From: Faecalibacter macacae
Lineage (GTDB): Bacteria; Bacteroidota; Bacteroidia; Flavobacteriales; Weeksellaceae
Length of the DNA stretch: 64,000 bases
Direction: 5' to 3'
NCBI RefSeq assembly: GCF_003687725.1
Contig: NZ_RDOJ01000017.1
Location: 1-64,000, forward strand
A program made the position numbers and the translations under genes. This document shows, piece by piece, positions 46,901 through 56,618 of this stretch. The notes under the pieces are model-generated. The model worked only from the letters and a program-made list of their open reading frames with translations. It ran no database searches and had not been told where the DNA came from. How positions within the stretch are numbered: the stretch's first letter is position 1; each line of letters starts with the position of its first letter.

Positions 46901-47086
46901 TTATTTTACTTCTTTTTTCTTGTAATAATTAGAGAAAACTCGCATCACAATATAGATAATTGCTAAGTAGAATTTCTTTTCGTAAAATAATTCTAATCCT
47001 TCAATCGGAAAAAAATTTTCAGATAAGAATCCGAATAACAAGATTACTAAAATTGCAATACTCGCTGTGTTTAATATTTTAACCAT
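46901..47086 (-). CDS. Small two-helix membrane protein
   Basis: The 61-aa product has helices at about 5-24 (NTASIAILVILLFGFLSENF) and 36-52 (KKFYLAIIYIVMRVFS), and ends in lysines (YYKKKEVK), so both termini are probably cytoplasmic. It begins 5 bases after the M28 peptidase stop and is in its operon. No family is recognised. Supported as a gene by position, start spacing and its own terminator. Confidence 0.55.
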   Translation of the reverse strand: MVKILNTASIAILVILLFGFLSENFFPIEGLELFYEKKFYLAIIYIVMRVFSNYYKKKEVK

Positions 47087-47091
47087 TTATA

Positions 47092-48000
47092 TTATTTGTT
47101 GTAAGAAGGCTTAATCCCTTTCTTGATTAATTTATTTGAAACACGACCAACACCTTCTGTAATTGTTGATAAATTATCCATATCAATTACTTTAAACTCG
47201 TCGCTTGGTTGATGATAATGTTTTGCAGTTTTCATGTTTACAGAAGATAATGAGTGAGAAACAACTCCTTTCTTAAAAAAGTGAACATTATCTGAGCGCA
47301 TAAATAAATTCTGACCTAAATAAGGATCATCATTTACAGAAAATGTTTTACACGTATTATCATTCATTATTTTCATTAAATCTGAACGATCACTACCTGT
47401 CATATAAACTTTCCCTGATCCAAATTCAGAAACTGTTCCTAACATTTCTAAATTATACATCACTTCCATTTTTGGCAAATAAGTTGCGAAATCTGGATTT
47501 TCTACTAATTTCCCTGATCCAATCAAACCAATTTCTTCAGCATCAAATGCCATGTACATAATCGTTTTCTTTGGTTTTTTCTTTTTATAATAATCAGAAA
47601 TTGCCATTACTGCTGAAGTTCCACTTGCATTATCATCTGCACCATTAAAGATTTTATCTTCTCCTTTTCCGTTAGCACCAACATGATCAAAGTGAGCTCC
47701 GAAAGCTACAATTTCGTCAGATTTACCTTCCTGAATTCCACATACATTATAACCAGTTTGTTCTTTATGTTCAAAAGTAATTAGGAACGAATCTCCAACA
47801 CAAGGTTTTAAGTTGTTATTTTTAAAATGAGTTGCGATATAATCTGCTGCTTTTTTAGCTCCTTCAGTTCCAAACATACGTCCTTCCATCTCATCAGAAG
47901 CTAATGTTTTTACATATTCTGTTTGTTTCTCTTTAGAATATTGTGCATTAGCAAATGAACCTAGAACTCCTGCTATTAATAGAAATGTGAATTTATTCAT
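47092..48000 (-). CDS. Secreted M28-family aminopeptidase-like protein
   Basis: The signal peptide is MNKFTFLLIAGVLGSFANA. The two-zinc site of M28 peptidases is visible: AFGAHFDHVG (histidine and aspartate), FNGADDNASGTSA (bridging aspartate), AFDAEEIGLIGS (catalytic and ligand glutamates) and MRSDNVHFF. The family includes aminopeptidases and glutaminyl cyclases; the GADDNASG context favours peptidase. No C-terminal T9SS domain is present, so it is probably periplasmic. It heads a two-gene operon with the small membrane protein. Confidence 0.88.
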   Translation of the reverse strand: MNKFTFLLIAGVLGSFANAQYSKEKQTEYVKTLASDEMEGRMFGTEGAKKAADYIATHFKNNNLKPCVGDSFLITFEHKEQTGYNVCGIQEGKSDEIVAFGAHFDHVGANGKGEDKIFNGADDNASGTSAVMAISDYYKKKKPKKTIMYMAFDAEEIGLIGSGKLVENPDFATYLPKMEVMYNLEMLGTVSEFGSGKVYMTGSDRSDLMKIMNDNTCKTFSVNDDPYLGQNLFMRSDNVHFFKKGVVSHSLSSVNMKTAKHYHQPSDEFKVIDMDNLSTITEGVGRVSNKLIKKGIKPSYNK

Positions 48001-48086
48001 TGTGTTTTTTTATTTGTTGAAAGATAATTAAAATTAATTAAACATTCCCTGCATCTTACTAATAGGGAATAATCAAAAGTATTAGA

Positions 48087-48755
48087 CTACTTTTTCTTTT
48101 CAAACATCAAATCTTTAACTTTCTCCTTATCTTCTTTTTCTTTATCTAAATCGAACATTGTTCCGAAGACACGATCCCAAAAAGTATTCGAAACTCCAAA
48201 ACCAAGCTCTTCATCTTTATAATGATGCAAATGATGATTGCGCCACAATGGTTTCATAAATTTAAAAGGAGGAGCGACAGCATGAATCAAATAATGCATC
48301 GAAGCATACAATAAATAACCTATCATAAAACCAGGAAAAAAAATGAAAGTGTATTTTCCTAATATTACATATTGAACCAAAAATATAATTGAAGCTAAAA
48401 TTAAACTAGGAATTGGAGGCATAAACAAACGTTGTTTATCCCTTGGATAATGATGATGATTTCCATGAAAAATATAAACTATTCTCTGAAATTTTGGATG
48501 TTGCGTTGTCCAATGAAATAAATATCGATGAGCAAAATATTCAAACAATGTCCAAAAAGTCATTGCTCCAAAAAATAAAATAACGACCTGTACAAAAGAA
48601 AATTCAAACGTTTTGCATCCATGATAAATACTATAGGAAAGTATCGGAATATACATTCCCCAAATAACAGCAGGATGTCCTTTGGTTAACATTTCTAAGT
48701 ATTTATTCTCAAAAAGTTGTGCTTGTCCTTTATTATTTATTTTTTCAAATTTCAT
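48087..48755 (-). CDS. Fatty acid hydroxylase / sterol desaturase-like protein
   Basis: The 222-aa membrane protein carries the histidine clusters of the di-iron hydroxylases: HRYLFHW (about 82), HGNHHHYPRD (about 101), HYLIH and HHLHHYKDEELGFG. Four hydrophobic segments surround them. Similar proteins hydroxylate fatty acids of sphingolipids or desaturate carotenoids. The ATG at 48755 (MKFEKINNKGQAQL) gives the expected length; another 66 bases upstream would add a basic tail that does not fit the family. Ends shortly before the M28 gene region. Confidence 0.85.
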   Translation of the reverse strand: MKFEKINNKGQAQLFENKYLEMLTKGHPAVIWGMYIPILSYSIYHGCKTFEFSFVQVVILFFGAMTFWTLFEYFAHRYLFHWTTQHPKFQRIVYIFHGNHHHYPRDKQRLFMPPIPSLILASIIFLVQYVILGKYTFIFFPGFMIGYLLYASMHYLIHAVAPPFKFMKPLWRNHHLHHYKDEELGFGVSNTFWDRVFGTMFDLDKEKEDKEKVKDLMFEKKK

Positions 48756-48821
48756 TTTTAAGGTTTTTAGTTCTCTTAAAATTAAACAATTACGTTTAAA
48801 ATTCAAAAAATTATAAAGCAC

Positions 48822-48855
48822 AAAAAAAACTCCAAGAAACTAATCTTGGAGTTTT
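48822..48855 (-). terminator. Terminator of gltA
   Basis: AAAACTCCAAGA / TCTTGGAGTTTT (12 bp, 6-base loop) precedes a T run on the minus strand. It lies 22 bases past the citrate synthase stop. Confidence 0.88.
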
Positions 48856-48877
48856 ATAAAATATAATGTAGAATTTA

Positions 48878-50161
48878 TTATCTAGCAGACATTTCAACGT
48901 AATCACGAGTTGCAGCACCAGTGTATAACTGACGTGGACGTCCAATTGGTTGATTTGTTTGACGCATTTCCATCCATTGAGCAATCCATCCTGGTAAACG
49001 ACCTACAGCAAACATTACTGTAAACATTTCAGTTGGAATTTCTAATGCTTTGTAAATAATTCCTGAGTAGAAATCTACGTTAGGGTATAATTTACGAGCT
49101 TTGAAGTAATCGTCTTCTAAACAAGCTTGCTCTAATCCTTTTGCAATATCTAAAATAGGATCGTTGATTCCTAAAGTAGTTAATACGTTATCAGCAGCAA
49201 CTTTGATAATACGAGCACGTGGATCGAAGTTTTTGTAAACACGGTGACCGAATCCCATTAAACGGAATGGATCTTCTTTATCTTTTGCTTTTGCAATAAA
49301 TTTAGCAACATCTCCACCATCATTTTGGATAGCTTCTAACATTTCTAATACTGCTTGGTTAGCACCACCATGTAATGGTCCCCATAAAGCAGAGATACCT
49401 GCAGCGATTGAAGCGAAGATACCTGCATGAGAAGAACCTACTAAACGTACAGTTGAAGCAGAACAGTTTTGCTCGTGATCAGCATGTAAGATTAATAATT
49501 TATCAAATGCATCAACAATTACTGGATCAGCTTTGTAACCTTCAGAACCATCATTGAATAACATTTGGTAGAAGTTTTCTACGTATGATAATGAACTATC
49601 TGATTTTACTAATGGTAAACCTTTAATTTTACGTTGAGACCAAGCTGCGATTACTGGGAATTGACCTAATAATGTAACAGCTGCATCATACATTTCTTCT
49701 TCAGTAGCAACATTTACTTTCTCTGGGTTAAACGCAGATAAAGCAGATGTTAAAGCTGAAATAATTCCCATTGGGTGAGAACCTTCAGGAAATGCATTTA
49801 ACATTTGAACTAACTCTTCAGCAACTTCAGTATTTTTTCTAATATCAGCTACAAATCCTTCTAACTCTGTTTGAGTTGGTAATTCTCCTTTTAATAAAAG
49901 ATACATTACTTCTTCAAAGTTAGATTTGTCTGCTATTTGTTCGATTGGATATCCTCTATACAATAACTTTCCTTCTTCACCATCTAAGAAAGTGATTTTA
50001 GATTCACAAGATCCCGTGTTTTTGTAACCTGGGTCCATTGTGATTAATCCTGTTGCACCTCTTAACTTAGAAATATCAATTGACTTTTCGTCCATTGATC
50101 CTGTTGAAACTGGAAGCTCCAACTCCTTTCCATCGTAACTTAATACTACCTTGTCTGACAT
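48878..50161 (-). CDS. gltA: Citrate synthase
   Basis: Condenses acetyl-CoA with oxaloacetate at the entry of the TCA cycle. The hexameric type II form is indicated by the N-terminal beta domain (residues 1-60) and the length of 427 aa. Active-site regions are visible: ILHADHEQNCSASTVRLVGS, LWGPLHGGANQAVLEML, LMGFGHRVYKNFDPRA and the final arginine-rich IGRPRQLYTG. It lies 82 bases downstream of eno on the same strand; a large palindrome at 50208-50240 sits between them. Confidence 0.96.
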   Translation of the reverse strand: MSDKVVLSYDGKELELPVSTGSMDEKSIDISKLRGATGLITMDPGYKNTGSCESKITFLDGEEGKLLYRGYPIEQIADKSNFEEVMYLLLKGELPTQTELEGFVADIRKNTEVAEELVQMLNAFPEGSHPMGIISALTSALSAFNPEKVNVATEEEMYDAAVTLLGQFPVIAAWSQRKIKGLPLVKSDSSLSYVENFYQMLFNDGSEGYKADPVIVDAFDKLLILHADHEQNCSASTVRLVGSSHAGIFASIAAGISALWGPLHGGANQAVLEMLEAIQNDGGDVAKFIAKAKDKEDPFRLMGFGHRVYKNFDPRARIIKVAADNVLTTLGINDPILDIAKGLEQACLEDDYFKARKLYPNVDFYSGIIYKALEIPTEMFTVMFAVGRLPGWIAQWMEMRQTNQPIGRPRQLYTGAATRDYVEMSAR

Positions 50162-50207
50162 TTTTTAGTTTATATTATTTAACGCGTAATTTACAATATA
50201 TTTTATT

Positions 50208-50240
50208 AATTCCGGACTGATAAATATCAGTGTTGGAATT
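50208..50240. repeat. Large palindrome between eno and gltA
   Basis: AATTCC-GG-ACTGATA-AA-TATCAGT-GTT-GGAATT forms 13 base pairs with a small internal loop. It begins 3 bases past the eno stop. It lacks a T run, so it is not a standard terminator; an mRNA-stabilising stem or operator is possible. Confidence 0.5.
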
Positions 50241-50243
50241 ACA

Positions 50244-51542
<1,299 letters not shown>

Positions 51543-51803
51543 TTATGTTTTGTTTGATAATATTTTAATCTTTCAAAAATAACGATTATGTACTTTTTAT
51601 ACAACGAAAATAGAATCTTTTAAATTTTTCCGAGGGAAAAGATAATCAATATTTTCTATTCATGCATAATAATTTTACTATTTAATACACAATTTAGCAA
51701 AATAGATACACAACAAAAAAGAACTATATAAAAGTAAAATCATTTATATATAATATTAATAATCATCAGTCTTAACTGAATAAAAAATGATTAAATTTAT
51801 AAA

Positions 51804-52259
51804 TTAATTTGTGATAAATAATTGATCTCCGTTACGAATTGCTTGATAAGTTCTTGGTGCACGATTTGAAACTTTTGTTGGTTGACCTGTCGTTAAAATC
51901 CATTCAGCCCCATCTTCTTCACAATACATTTTAATATCATCTATTACATATATAGTAGATTTTTGAGTAGGACAAATATGCGGTGCATTACGGTCATACG
52001 CTTTATATCCTACTCCTGTATTTACAACAATTAAACCTCTTGTACCTGTATTAACACCTTCTAAATAAATCCAACCTCCAGGATTATTAAGGTTTACATA
52101 TAAAGGTAAGTTTAAATTAATAGACCTACTTACTGTTGTTGTAGGCACACAACTTACTGCTCCATCATCTGTAGAACATGAAAATGCTACGAATAAAAAC
52201 ATTAGAACTAAAACCTTATTTAGAATCGTTTTAATAAACTTCATAATTTTTAATTTCAA
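51804..52259 (-). CDS. Rieske-like lipoprotein with altered ligand set
   Basis: A signal with lipobox LFVAFSC (Cys28 from the first ATG; an alternative ATG at 52244 is equally plausible). The mature part follows a family I recall from Flavobacteriia: GYKAYDRNAPHICP, then IKMYCEEDGAEW, then a G-Q-P segment and YQAIRNGDQLFITN. It resembles a Rieske [2Fe-2S] fold, but where C-x-H and C-x-x-H would be expected it has His94-x-Cys96 and Cys113-x-x-Asp116. So a cluster, if bound, has unusual ligands. Divergent from greA. Confidence 0.6.
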   Translation of the reverse strand: MKLKIMKFIKTILNKVLVLMFLFVAFSCSTDDGAVSCVPTTTVSRSINLNLPLYVNLNNPGGWIYLEGVNTGTRGLIVVNTGVGYKAYDRNAPHICPTQKSTIYVIDDIKMYCEEDGAEWILTTGQPTKVSNRAPRTYQAIRNGDQLFITN

Positions 52260-52272
52260 ATAAAATAATTAC

Positions 52273-52280
52273 TATCTTTG
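52273..52280 (+). promoter_or_regulatory. -7 box of greA
   Basis: TATCTTTG matches TAnnTTTG exactly. Transcription would start near 52287, just before a hairpin in the leader. Confidence 0.55.
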
Positions 52281-52289
52281 CTTCTATAG

Positions 52290-52330
52290 TCCTGCACATA
52301 CTTTGTTATGCGTAGGATTATTTATTTTTT
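52290..52330 (+). promoter_or_regulatory. Hairpin and T-rich stretch in the greA leader
   Basis: TCCTGCACATA pairs with TATGCGTAGGA (9 of 11) around CTTTGT and is followed by TTATTTATTTTTT. It looks like an attenuator at the very start of the transcript. E. coli greA has a comparable leader-terminated RNA (GraL); relatedness here is inference. Confidence 0.4.
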
Positions 52331-52367
52331 ATGAAATAACGAAAAATTTTACAACTAATACATTATT

Positions 52368-52847
52368 ATGGCAAATATACAATATGTAACAAAAGAAGGT
52401 TTAGATAAACTTCGTGCAGAATTACACGAGTTAGAAACATTTGAACGTCCAAAAATTTCACAACAAATCGCAGAAGCTCGTGATAAAGGAGATTTATCTG
52501 AAAATGCAGAATACGATGCTGCTAAAGAAGCCCAAGGTTTATTGGAAGTTCGTATCGCTCGTTTAAAAGAAAACATTGGAAATTCAAGAATTATTGACGA
52601 GAGTAAATTAGACGCTTCTAAAGTTTCTATTTTATCAATTGTTAAAATTAAAAACTTAGCGAATAACCAAGAAATGGTTTATACTTTAGTACCAGAAACT
52701 GAAGCTGATTTAGCTAAAGCACGTATTTCTGTAAATACACCAATTGCTAAAGGTTTATTAGGAAAATCTGTAAATGATATTGCTGATATTACTTTACCTA
52801 ACGGAATGACTTTAAAATTCGAAATTTTAGAAATATCTTTGAGCTAA
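52368..52847 (+). CDS. greA: Transcription elongation factor GreA
   Basis: Rescues backtracked RNA polymerase by stimulating transcript cleavage. The N-terminal coiled coil (residues 5-75) carries the acidic tip in ARDKGDLSENAEYDAAKEAQ, whose D and E residues act in the secondary channel. The C-terminal FKBP-like domain includes ISVNTPIAKGLLGKSVND. 159 aa is the normal length. Followed 19 bases later by the HIT gene, probably in one operon with the two genes after it. Confidence 0.96.
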   Translation: MANIQYVTKEGLDKLRAELHELETFERPKISQQIAEARDKGDLSENAEYDAAKEAQGLLEVRIARLKENIGNSRIIDESKLDASKVSILSIVKIKNLANNQEMVYTLVPETEADLAKARISVNTPIAKGLLGKSVNDIADITLPNGMTLKFEILEISLS

Positions 52848-52866
52848 AATTTAAAATATAAATTTT

Positions 52867-53259
52867 ATGGCTAGCATATTTACAAAAATCATCAACGGAG
52901 AAATTCCATCATACAAAATCGCTGAAAACGATCAATATATTGCTATTTTAGATGCTTTTCCTTTAGTAGAAGGACATGTATTAGTAATTCCTAAGCAAGA
53001 AGTTGATAAAATCTTTGATTTGGATAAAGAAACCTATTCTGGTTTAATGGATTTCGCTTACGATATTGCAAAAGCCATAGAAAAAGCAATCCCATGTCTT
53101 CGTGTGGGTGTTGCAGTTGTTGGGTTAGAGGTACCACATGTACACGTACATTTGGTACCACTAAACTCAATGGACGACATTAATTTTAAGAATCCTAAAC
53201 TACAATTGGATTCAACCCAAATGTATGTCATCGCAGAAAAAATCAAATCATCTTTATAA
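52867..53259 (+). CDS. HIT-family nucleotide hydrolase (HINT-like)
   Basis: Start MASIFTKIINGEIPSYKIAE is the family signature, and the histidine triad is H91-V-H93-V-H95 in VPHVHVHLVPL. HINT-like enzymes hydrolyse nucleoside phosphoramidates such as AMP-lysine. 130 aa fits. It sits between greA and a membrane TPR-like gene with gaps under 20 bases, suggesting an operon of general upkeep genes. Confidence 0.92.
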   Translation: MASIFTKIINGEIPSYKIAENDQYIAILDAFPLVEGHVLVIPKQEVDKIFDLDKETYSGLMDFAYDIAKAIEKAIPCLRVGVAVVGLEVPHVHVHLVPLNSMDDINFKNPKLQLDSTQMYVIAEKIKSSL

Positions 53260-53267
53260 TTTATAAA

Positions 53268-53843
53268 ATGAATAAATACATTAAATTAGTAATCGCCACT
53301 GTATTAGTAGCCTTAGCAATATTTTTATTTGCTGATCGTGAATACGGTTGGGGATTTTGTGCTTTATTAATAGCTGTATTTCCAGTTATTTTTTACTTCA
53401 GAAACGAAAACATCTTGATAGCATTTTGGTTCTTACGCAAAGAAGACATGCCAAAAACTAAAAGTTGGTTAAATAGAATTACAAATCCAGAAACGCAATT
53501 AATTCCTAAACAAATGGGATACTTTAATTACATGAAAGGAATTGTTGCTGCACAAGATAATGATCTTGCAGGTTCTGAAAAACATATGAGAGATGCTTTA
53601 GACTTCGGTTTATCTTTCGATCACGACCGTGCTATGGCTAACTTATCTTTAGCGGGTGCAGCGATGTCAAGAGGTAAAAAACGTGATGCTGAAACTTACA
53701 TTAAAGAAGCAAAGAAAAACGACACAAAAGGTATGTTTGCTGATCAAATCAAAATGATGAATGATCAAATGAAACGTTTTTCTAATGTAAATGTAAATCA
53801 ATTACAGAATCCAAACATGCGTCACAGAGGACGTAAATTTTAA
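53268..53843 (+). CDS. Membrane protein with TPR-like C-terminus
   Basis: Two membrane segments (about 5-20 and 26-44) precede a cytoplasmic helical part that resembles tetratricopeptide repeats: DNDLAGSEKHMRDALDFGLS, then RAMANLSLAGAAMSRGKKRD, then AETYIKEAKK. The C-terminus is basic (NMRHRGRKF). No enzyme motif. The family appears conserved in Flavobacteriia next to HIT genes as far as I recall, function unknown. Starts 8 bases after HIT. Confidence 0.6.
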   Translation: MNKYIKLVIATVLVALAIFLFADREYGWGFCALLIAVFPVIFYFRNENILIAFWFLRKEDMPKTKSWLNRITNPETQLIPKQMGYFNYMKGIVAAQDNDLAGSEKHMRDALDFGLSFDHDRAMANLSLAGAAMSRGKKRDAETYIKEAKKNDTKGMFADQIKMMNDQMKRFSNVNVNQLQNPNMRHRGRKF

Positions 53844-53848
53844 TCGAA

Positions 53849-54232
53849 ATGGATTTAAACGAAATTAATTTTCAACAACCATCTAATCATGAGAAGTGGA
53901 AAAAAATTGAAGGATTTTTTGAAACTAACTTCACAGACGGTGAGACTCCAGATTTAGATACCATTTTGTTTTTAATCGGTGTTCAGGAATTAGGAAAAGG
54001 AAAAATCAAATTCAAAAAAGACGATAAATTAAACCTGTTACATATTGCAGTTTGCCGCGTATTAGAGCCTTTTGGTTTTTATCGTTTTGATGGATTAGAT
54101 CCAGATGGATGGCCACACTTCGAGTTATTAGAAGAGTTACCTCCACTTAAAACCAACGAACAAACATTATTAATGAAACATGCGGTTATTCAATACTTTG
54201 AAGACCAAAAGATATTAAACTTCGAATCTTAA
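53849..54232 (+). CDS. Conserved hypothetical protein
   Basis: The 127-aa soluble protein has motifs TPDLDTILFLIGVQELGKGK, then AVCRVLEPFGFYRFDGLDPD, then GWPHFELLEELP. I do not recognise a characterised family, though the sequence reads like a Bacteroidota-wide conserved protein. It begins 5 bases after the membrane TPR-like gene and ends in the convergent overlap with the Nudix gene (4 bases). Confidence 0.6.
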   Translation: MDLNEINFQQPSNHEKWKKIEGFFETNFTDGETPDLDTILFLIGVQELGKGKIKFKKDDKLNLLHIAVCRVLEPFGFYRFDGLDPDGWPHFELLEELPPLKTNEQTLLMKHAVIQYFEDQKILNFES

Positions 54233-54660
54233 GATTCGAAGTTTTTCTTTTTATATAAATCAACTACAATTTTATCAGCTGCTAAAGTCATCTCATCAGC
54301 ATTTAAATCTGAAATTGGTTGCCAAATTAAAGCTTGGATATCTTCATCTATAACTTTCAAATCTTTTAAAGCTTCGTCAGTCGTTTTGGCTTTATAGTAG
54401 ATCAAAAGAATTTGTTCTGCTGAATTAAACGCATTCTGCTGAAAAAAATCTTGCGTATAAAAATGCTCTCCAATTTCAACTTCAAGATTTAATTCTTCTT
54501 TAAATTCTCTAATCAAACAATCTCTTGTTCCTTCACCAAATTCTAATCCTCCACCTGGAAACTTATAGATTAATTGATTTTGAAAAGGCTCATGTATAAT
54601 TAAAACTTTGCCTTTATGCTCCAACAATGCATAAACACGTACATTGAAAGGTTTACTCAT
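54229..54660 (-). CDS. Nudix hydrolase
   Basis: The Nudix box is GGLEFGEGTRDCLIREFKEE followed by LNLEVE, with the R-E-x-x-E-E core intact (residues about 36-58). It hydrolyses a nucleoside diphosphate linked to another group; the substrate is not readable. 143 aa, single domain. It begins inside the end of mnmD (8-base overlap), so the two are translated from one mRNA. It could act on an oxidised nucleotide or a product of RNA turnover. Confidence 0.87.
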   Translation of the reverse strand: MSKPFNVRVYALLEHKGKVLIIHEPFQNQLIYKFPGGGLEFGEGTRDCLIREFKEELNLEVEIGEHFYTQDFFQQNAFNSAEQILLIYYKAKTTDEALKDLKVIDEDIQALIWQPISDLNADEMTLAADKIVVDLYKKKNFES

Positions 54661-55366
54661 AAGTAAAATTTTTAAATGCGACCATCATTTCTCTTTTTCC
54701 TGGAGGACCAGGTCGTTTTTTAACAGTAAAACCATTCGCTTTCATTCCACGCTTAAAAGTTCCTTTCGCTGCATAAGTTGTAATAATGCTAATTTCTTTG
54801 GTTAAATTTGCTACTATTGTTAACAATTCTTCTTCCCATAAATCAGGCTGAACTTGCGATCCAAACGCATCAAAATAAACCAAATCAAAATCAGAATCCG
54901 AGCTATCTTTTAAATCAAAAAAATCTTTCTCAACTTTTTTTAATGTAAAATTTGAAGAAATTTTTATTTCATTTTCCCATTCAGCATTAAACATTTTTTG
55001 ATAATAAGTATAAAATTCTTCTCTTCTAGATTCAAACTCAGGATAAAATTTAAAAACATCATCAAAATAATTTATGACTTCAAATTCTTCTGCAGAAACT
55101 GGATATTTTTCTACACCAATATATGTAATATTTAACTGTTTTTTTTCCGATTCTAACAACGTAATAAAAGAATTTAATCCTGTACCTAAGCCAATTTCTA
55201 GAATTTTTATAGGTTTTTTTAGTTCAAAAAAGAAATTTAATCCGTTATTAATAAAAACATGGAAAGCTTCCTGCACAGCCCCATGAATAGAGTGATAGGT
55301 TTCGTTCAAGTCCTCAATATGAATGGTTTTAGAACCGTCCTCTGTCTCTACGATTATTCGTTTCAT
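54653..55366 (-). CDS. mnmD: tRNA 5-aminomethyl-2-thiouridine methyltransferase MnmD
   Basis: The SAM-binding motif KILEIGLGTGLNSFITLLES (about 58-77), FDLVYFDAFGSQVQPDLW, ITTYAAKGTFKRGMKANGF and KKRPGPPGKREMM are those of the methyltransferase half of MnmC, here as a stand-alone MnmD. It converts nm5s2U34 to mnm5s2U34 in tRNA. 237 aa fits a lone domain. It acts on the same nucleotide as MnmA (27856-29049). Overlaps the Nudix gene by 8 bases, giving translational coupling. Confidence 0.92.
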   Translation of the reverse strand: MKRIIVETEDGSKTIHIEDLNETYHSIHGAVQEAFHVFINNGLNFFFELKKPIKILEIGLGTGLNSFITLLESEKKQLNITYIGVEKYPVSAEEFEVINYFDDVFKFYPEFESRREEFYTYYQKMFNAEWENEIKISSNFTLKKVEKDFFDLKDSSDSDFDLVYFDAFGSQVQPDLWEEELLTIVANLTKEISIITTYAAKGTFKRGMKANGFTVKKRPGPPGKREMMVAFKNFTYE

Positions 55367-55411
55367 CGGGTCAAGTTATGAATTTTATTATGTTTTGGAG
55401 CAAAATAAACG

Positions 55412-55419
55412 TATATTTG
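55412..55419 (+). promoter_or_regulatory. -7 box of ilvE
   Basis: TATATTTG matches TAnnTTTG exactly, 29 bases upstream of the ATG. A TTG lies 14 bases further upstream, shorter than the usual spacing. Confidence 0.5.
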
Positions 55420-55447
55420 GTATCGCAACAAACAAATTTACACTTCA

Positions 55448-56515
55448 ATGATTATAGAGAAAATTGCTGAATCAAGATTTAACGATTCAGTATTTGAGTC
55501 TAAAGTTTTTGGTAAAAACTTTACTGACCACATGCTTGTGGCAACATATAAAGATGGACAATGGAGCGAACCTAAAATTATGCCTTACGGGCCTTTAGAA
55601 TTTACTCCTGCTGCAATGGCGTTCCACTACGGACAAGCAATTTTCGAGGGAATGAAAGCTTACAAAAATGAAAATGATGAAGTTTTTATTTTCCGTCCAG
55701 AAAAAAACTTTGAACGTTTTAATTTATCTGCAGAGCGTTTAAATATGCCAACTATTCCAGAAGAAATCTTCATGGATGGTATCAAAACAATCGTAGATTT
55801 AGATCGTCAATGGGTTCCAAAAAATTACGGAACTTCATTATACATTCGTCCTACAATGTTCGCTACAGAAGAAGCTGTTTCTGCAAGAGCTTCTAACGAA
55901 TACATGTTCGTAGTTTTATTAGCTTATGCTCCTAACTACTACGATAAACCTTTATCAGTAAAAATTGCTGATTACTTTAGCCGTTCGGCTCAAGGTGGTG
56001 TTGGTTTCGCTAAGTGTGCAGGAAATTACGCTGCATCTTTTTACCCTGCTACGCAAGCACAAAAAGAAGGTTATGACCAAGTGATTTGGACAGATTCTAT
56101 CGAGCACAAATACATTGAAGAAGCTGGTACAATGAACGTAATGGTACGTATCGGTGACAAATTATTAACTGCTCCTACTTCAGAAAGAATCTTAAATGGT
56201 GTAACTCGTGATTCTATCTTAACATTAGCTAAAGATGCAGGTTTAGATGTAGAAGTTCGTCCAATTTCTGTTCAAGAAATGTACGACGCTCACAAAGAAG
56301 GTCAATTAAAAGAAGTCTTCGGATGTGGTACAGCTGTTGTTATTAATGCATATAATGCAGTTGGATTTGGAGAAGAAAGAGCTGAAATTGAATTATTATC
56401 AGAAACAGAATCTTTCGCTTCTATTTTAAAGAATAAATTAAAAGACATTCAGTACGGATTAATTGAAGATCCTTACGGATGGAGAATCAAAATCGAAGAA
56501 AGTGTAACAGCTTAA
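55448..56515 (+). CDS. ilvE: Branched-chain amino acid aminotransferase
   Basis: Class IV PLP enzyme that interconverts leucine, isoleucine and valine with their keto acids. Motifs: FHYGQAIFEGMKAYKNENDE, RPEKNFERFNLSAERLNMP, SLYIRPTMFATE, GNYAASFYPATQAQKEGYDQ, then EEAGTMNVMVRI and GCGTAVV. The PLP lysine is in GGVGFAKCAGNYAAS, within the type II BCAT group (355 aa, no N-terminal extension). Monocistronic, ended by the hairpin at 56542-56566. Confidence 0.95.
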   Translation: MIIEKIAESRFNDSVFESKVFGKNFTDHMLVATYKDGQWSEPKIMPYGPLEFTPAAMAFHYGQAIFEGMKAYKNENDEVFIFRPEKNFERFNLSAERLNMPTIPEEIFMDGIKTIVDLDRQWVPKNYGTSLYIRPTMFATEEAVSARASNEYMFVVLLAYAPNYYDKPLSVKIADYFSRSAQGGVGFAKCAGNYAASFYPATQAQKEGYDQVIWTDSIEHKYIEEAGTMNVMVRIGDKLLTAPTSERILNGVTRDSILTLAKDAGLDVEVRPISVQEMYDAHKEGQLKEVFGCGTAVVINAYNAVGFGEERAEIELLSETESFASILKNKLKDIQYGLIEDPYGWRIKIEESVTA

Positions 56516-56541
56516 TTTTCGAAAAGATTTAACAATATAAT

Positions 56542-56571
56542 AAGCTGACATTTTAGATGTCAGCTTTTTTT
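56542..56571 (+). terminator. Terminator of ilvE
   Basis: AAGCTGACA / TGTCAGCTT (9 bp, 7-base loop) followed by a T run to 56571. Confidence 0.85.
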
Positions 56572-56618
56572 GGCACAATTTTTATTATTATGTTATACAA
56601 AGTACTATCTTTATACTT

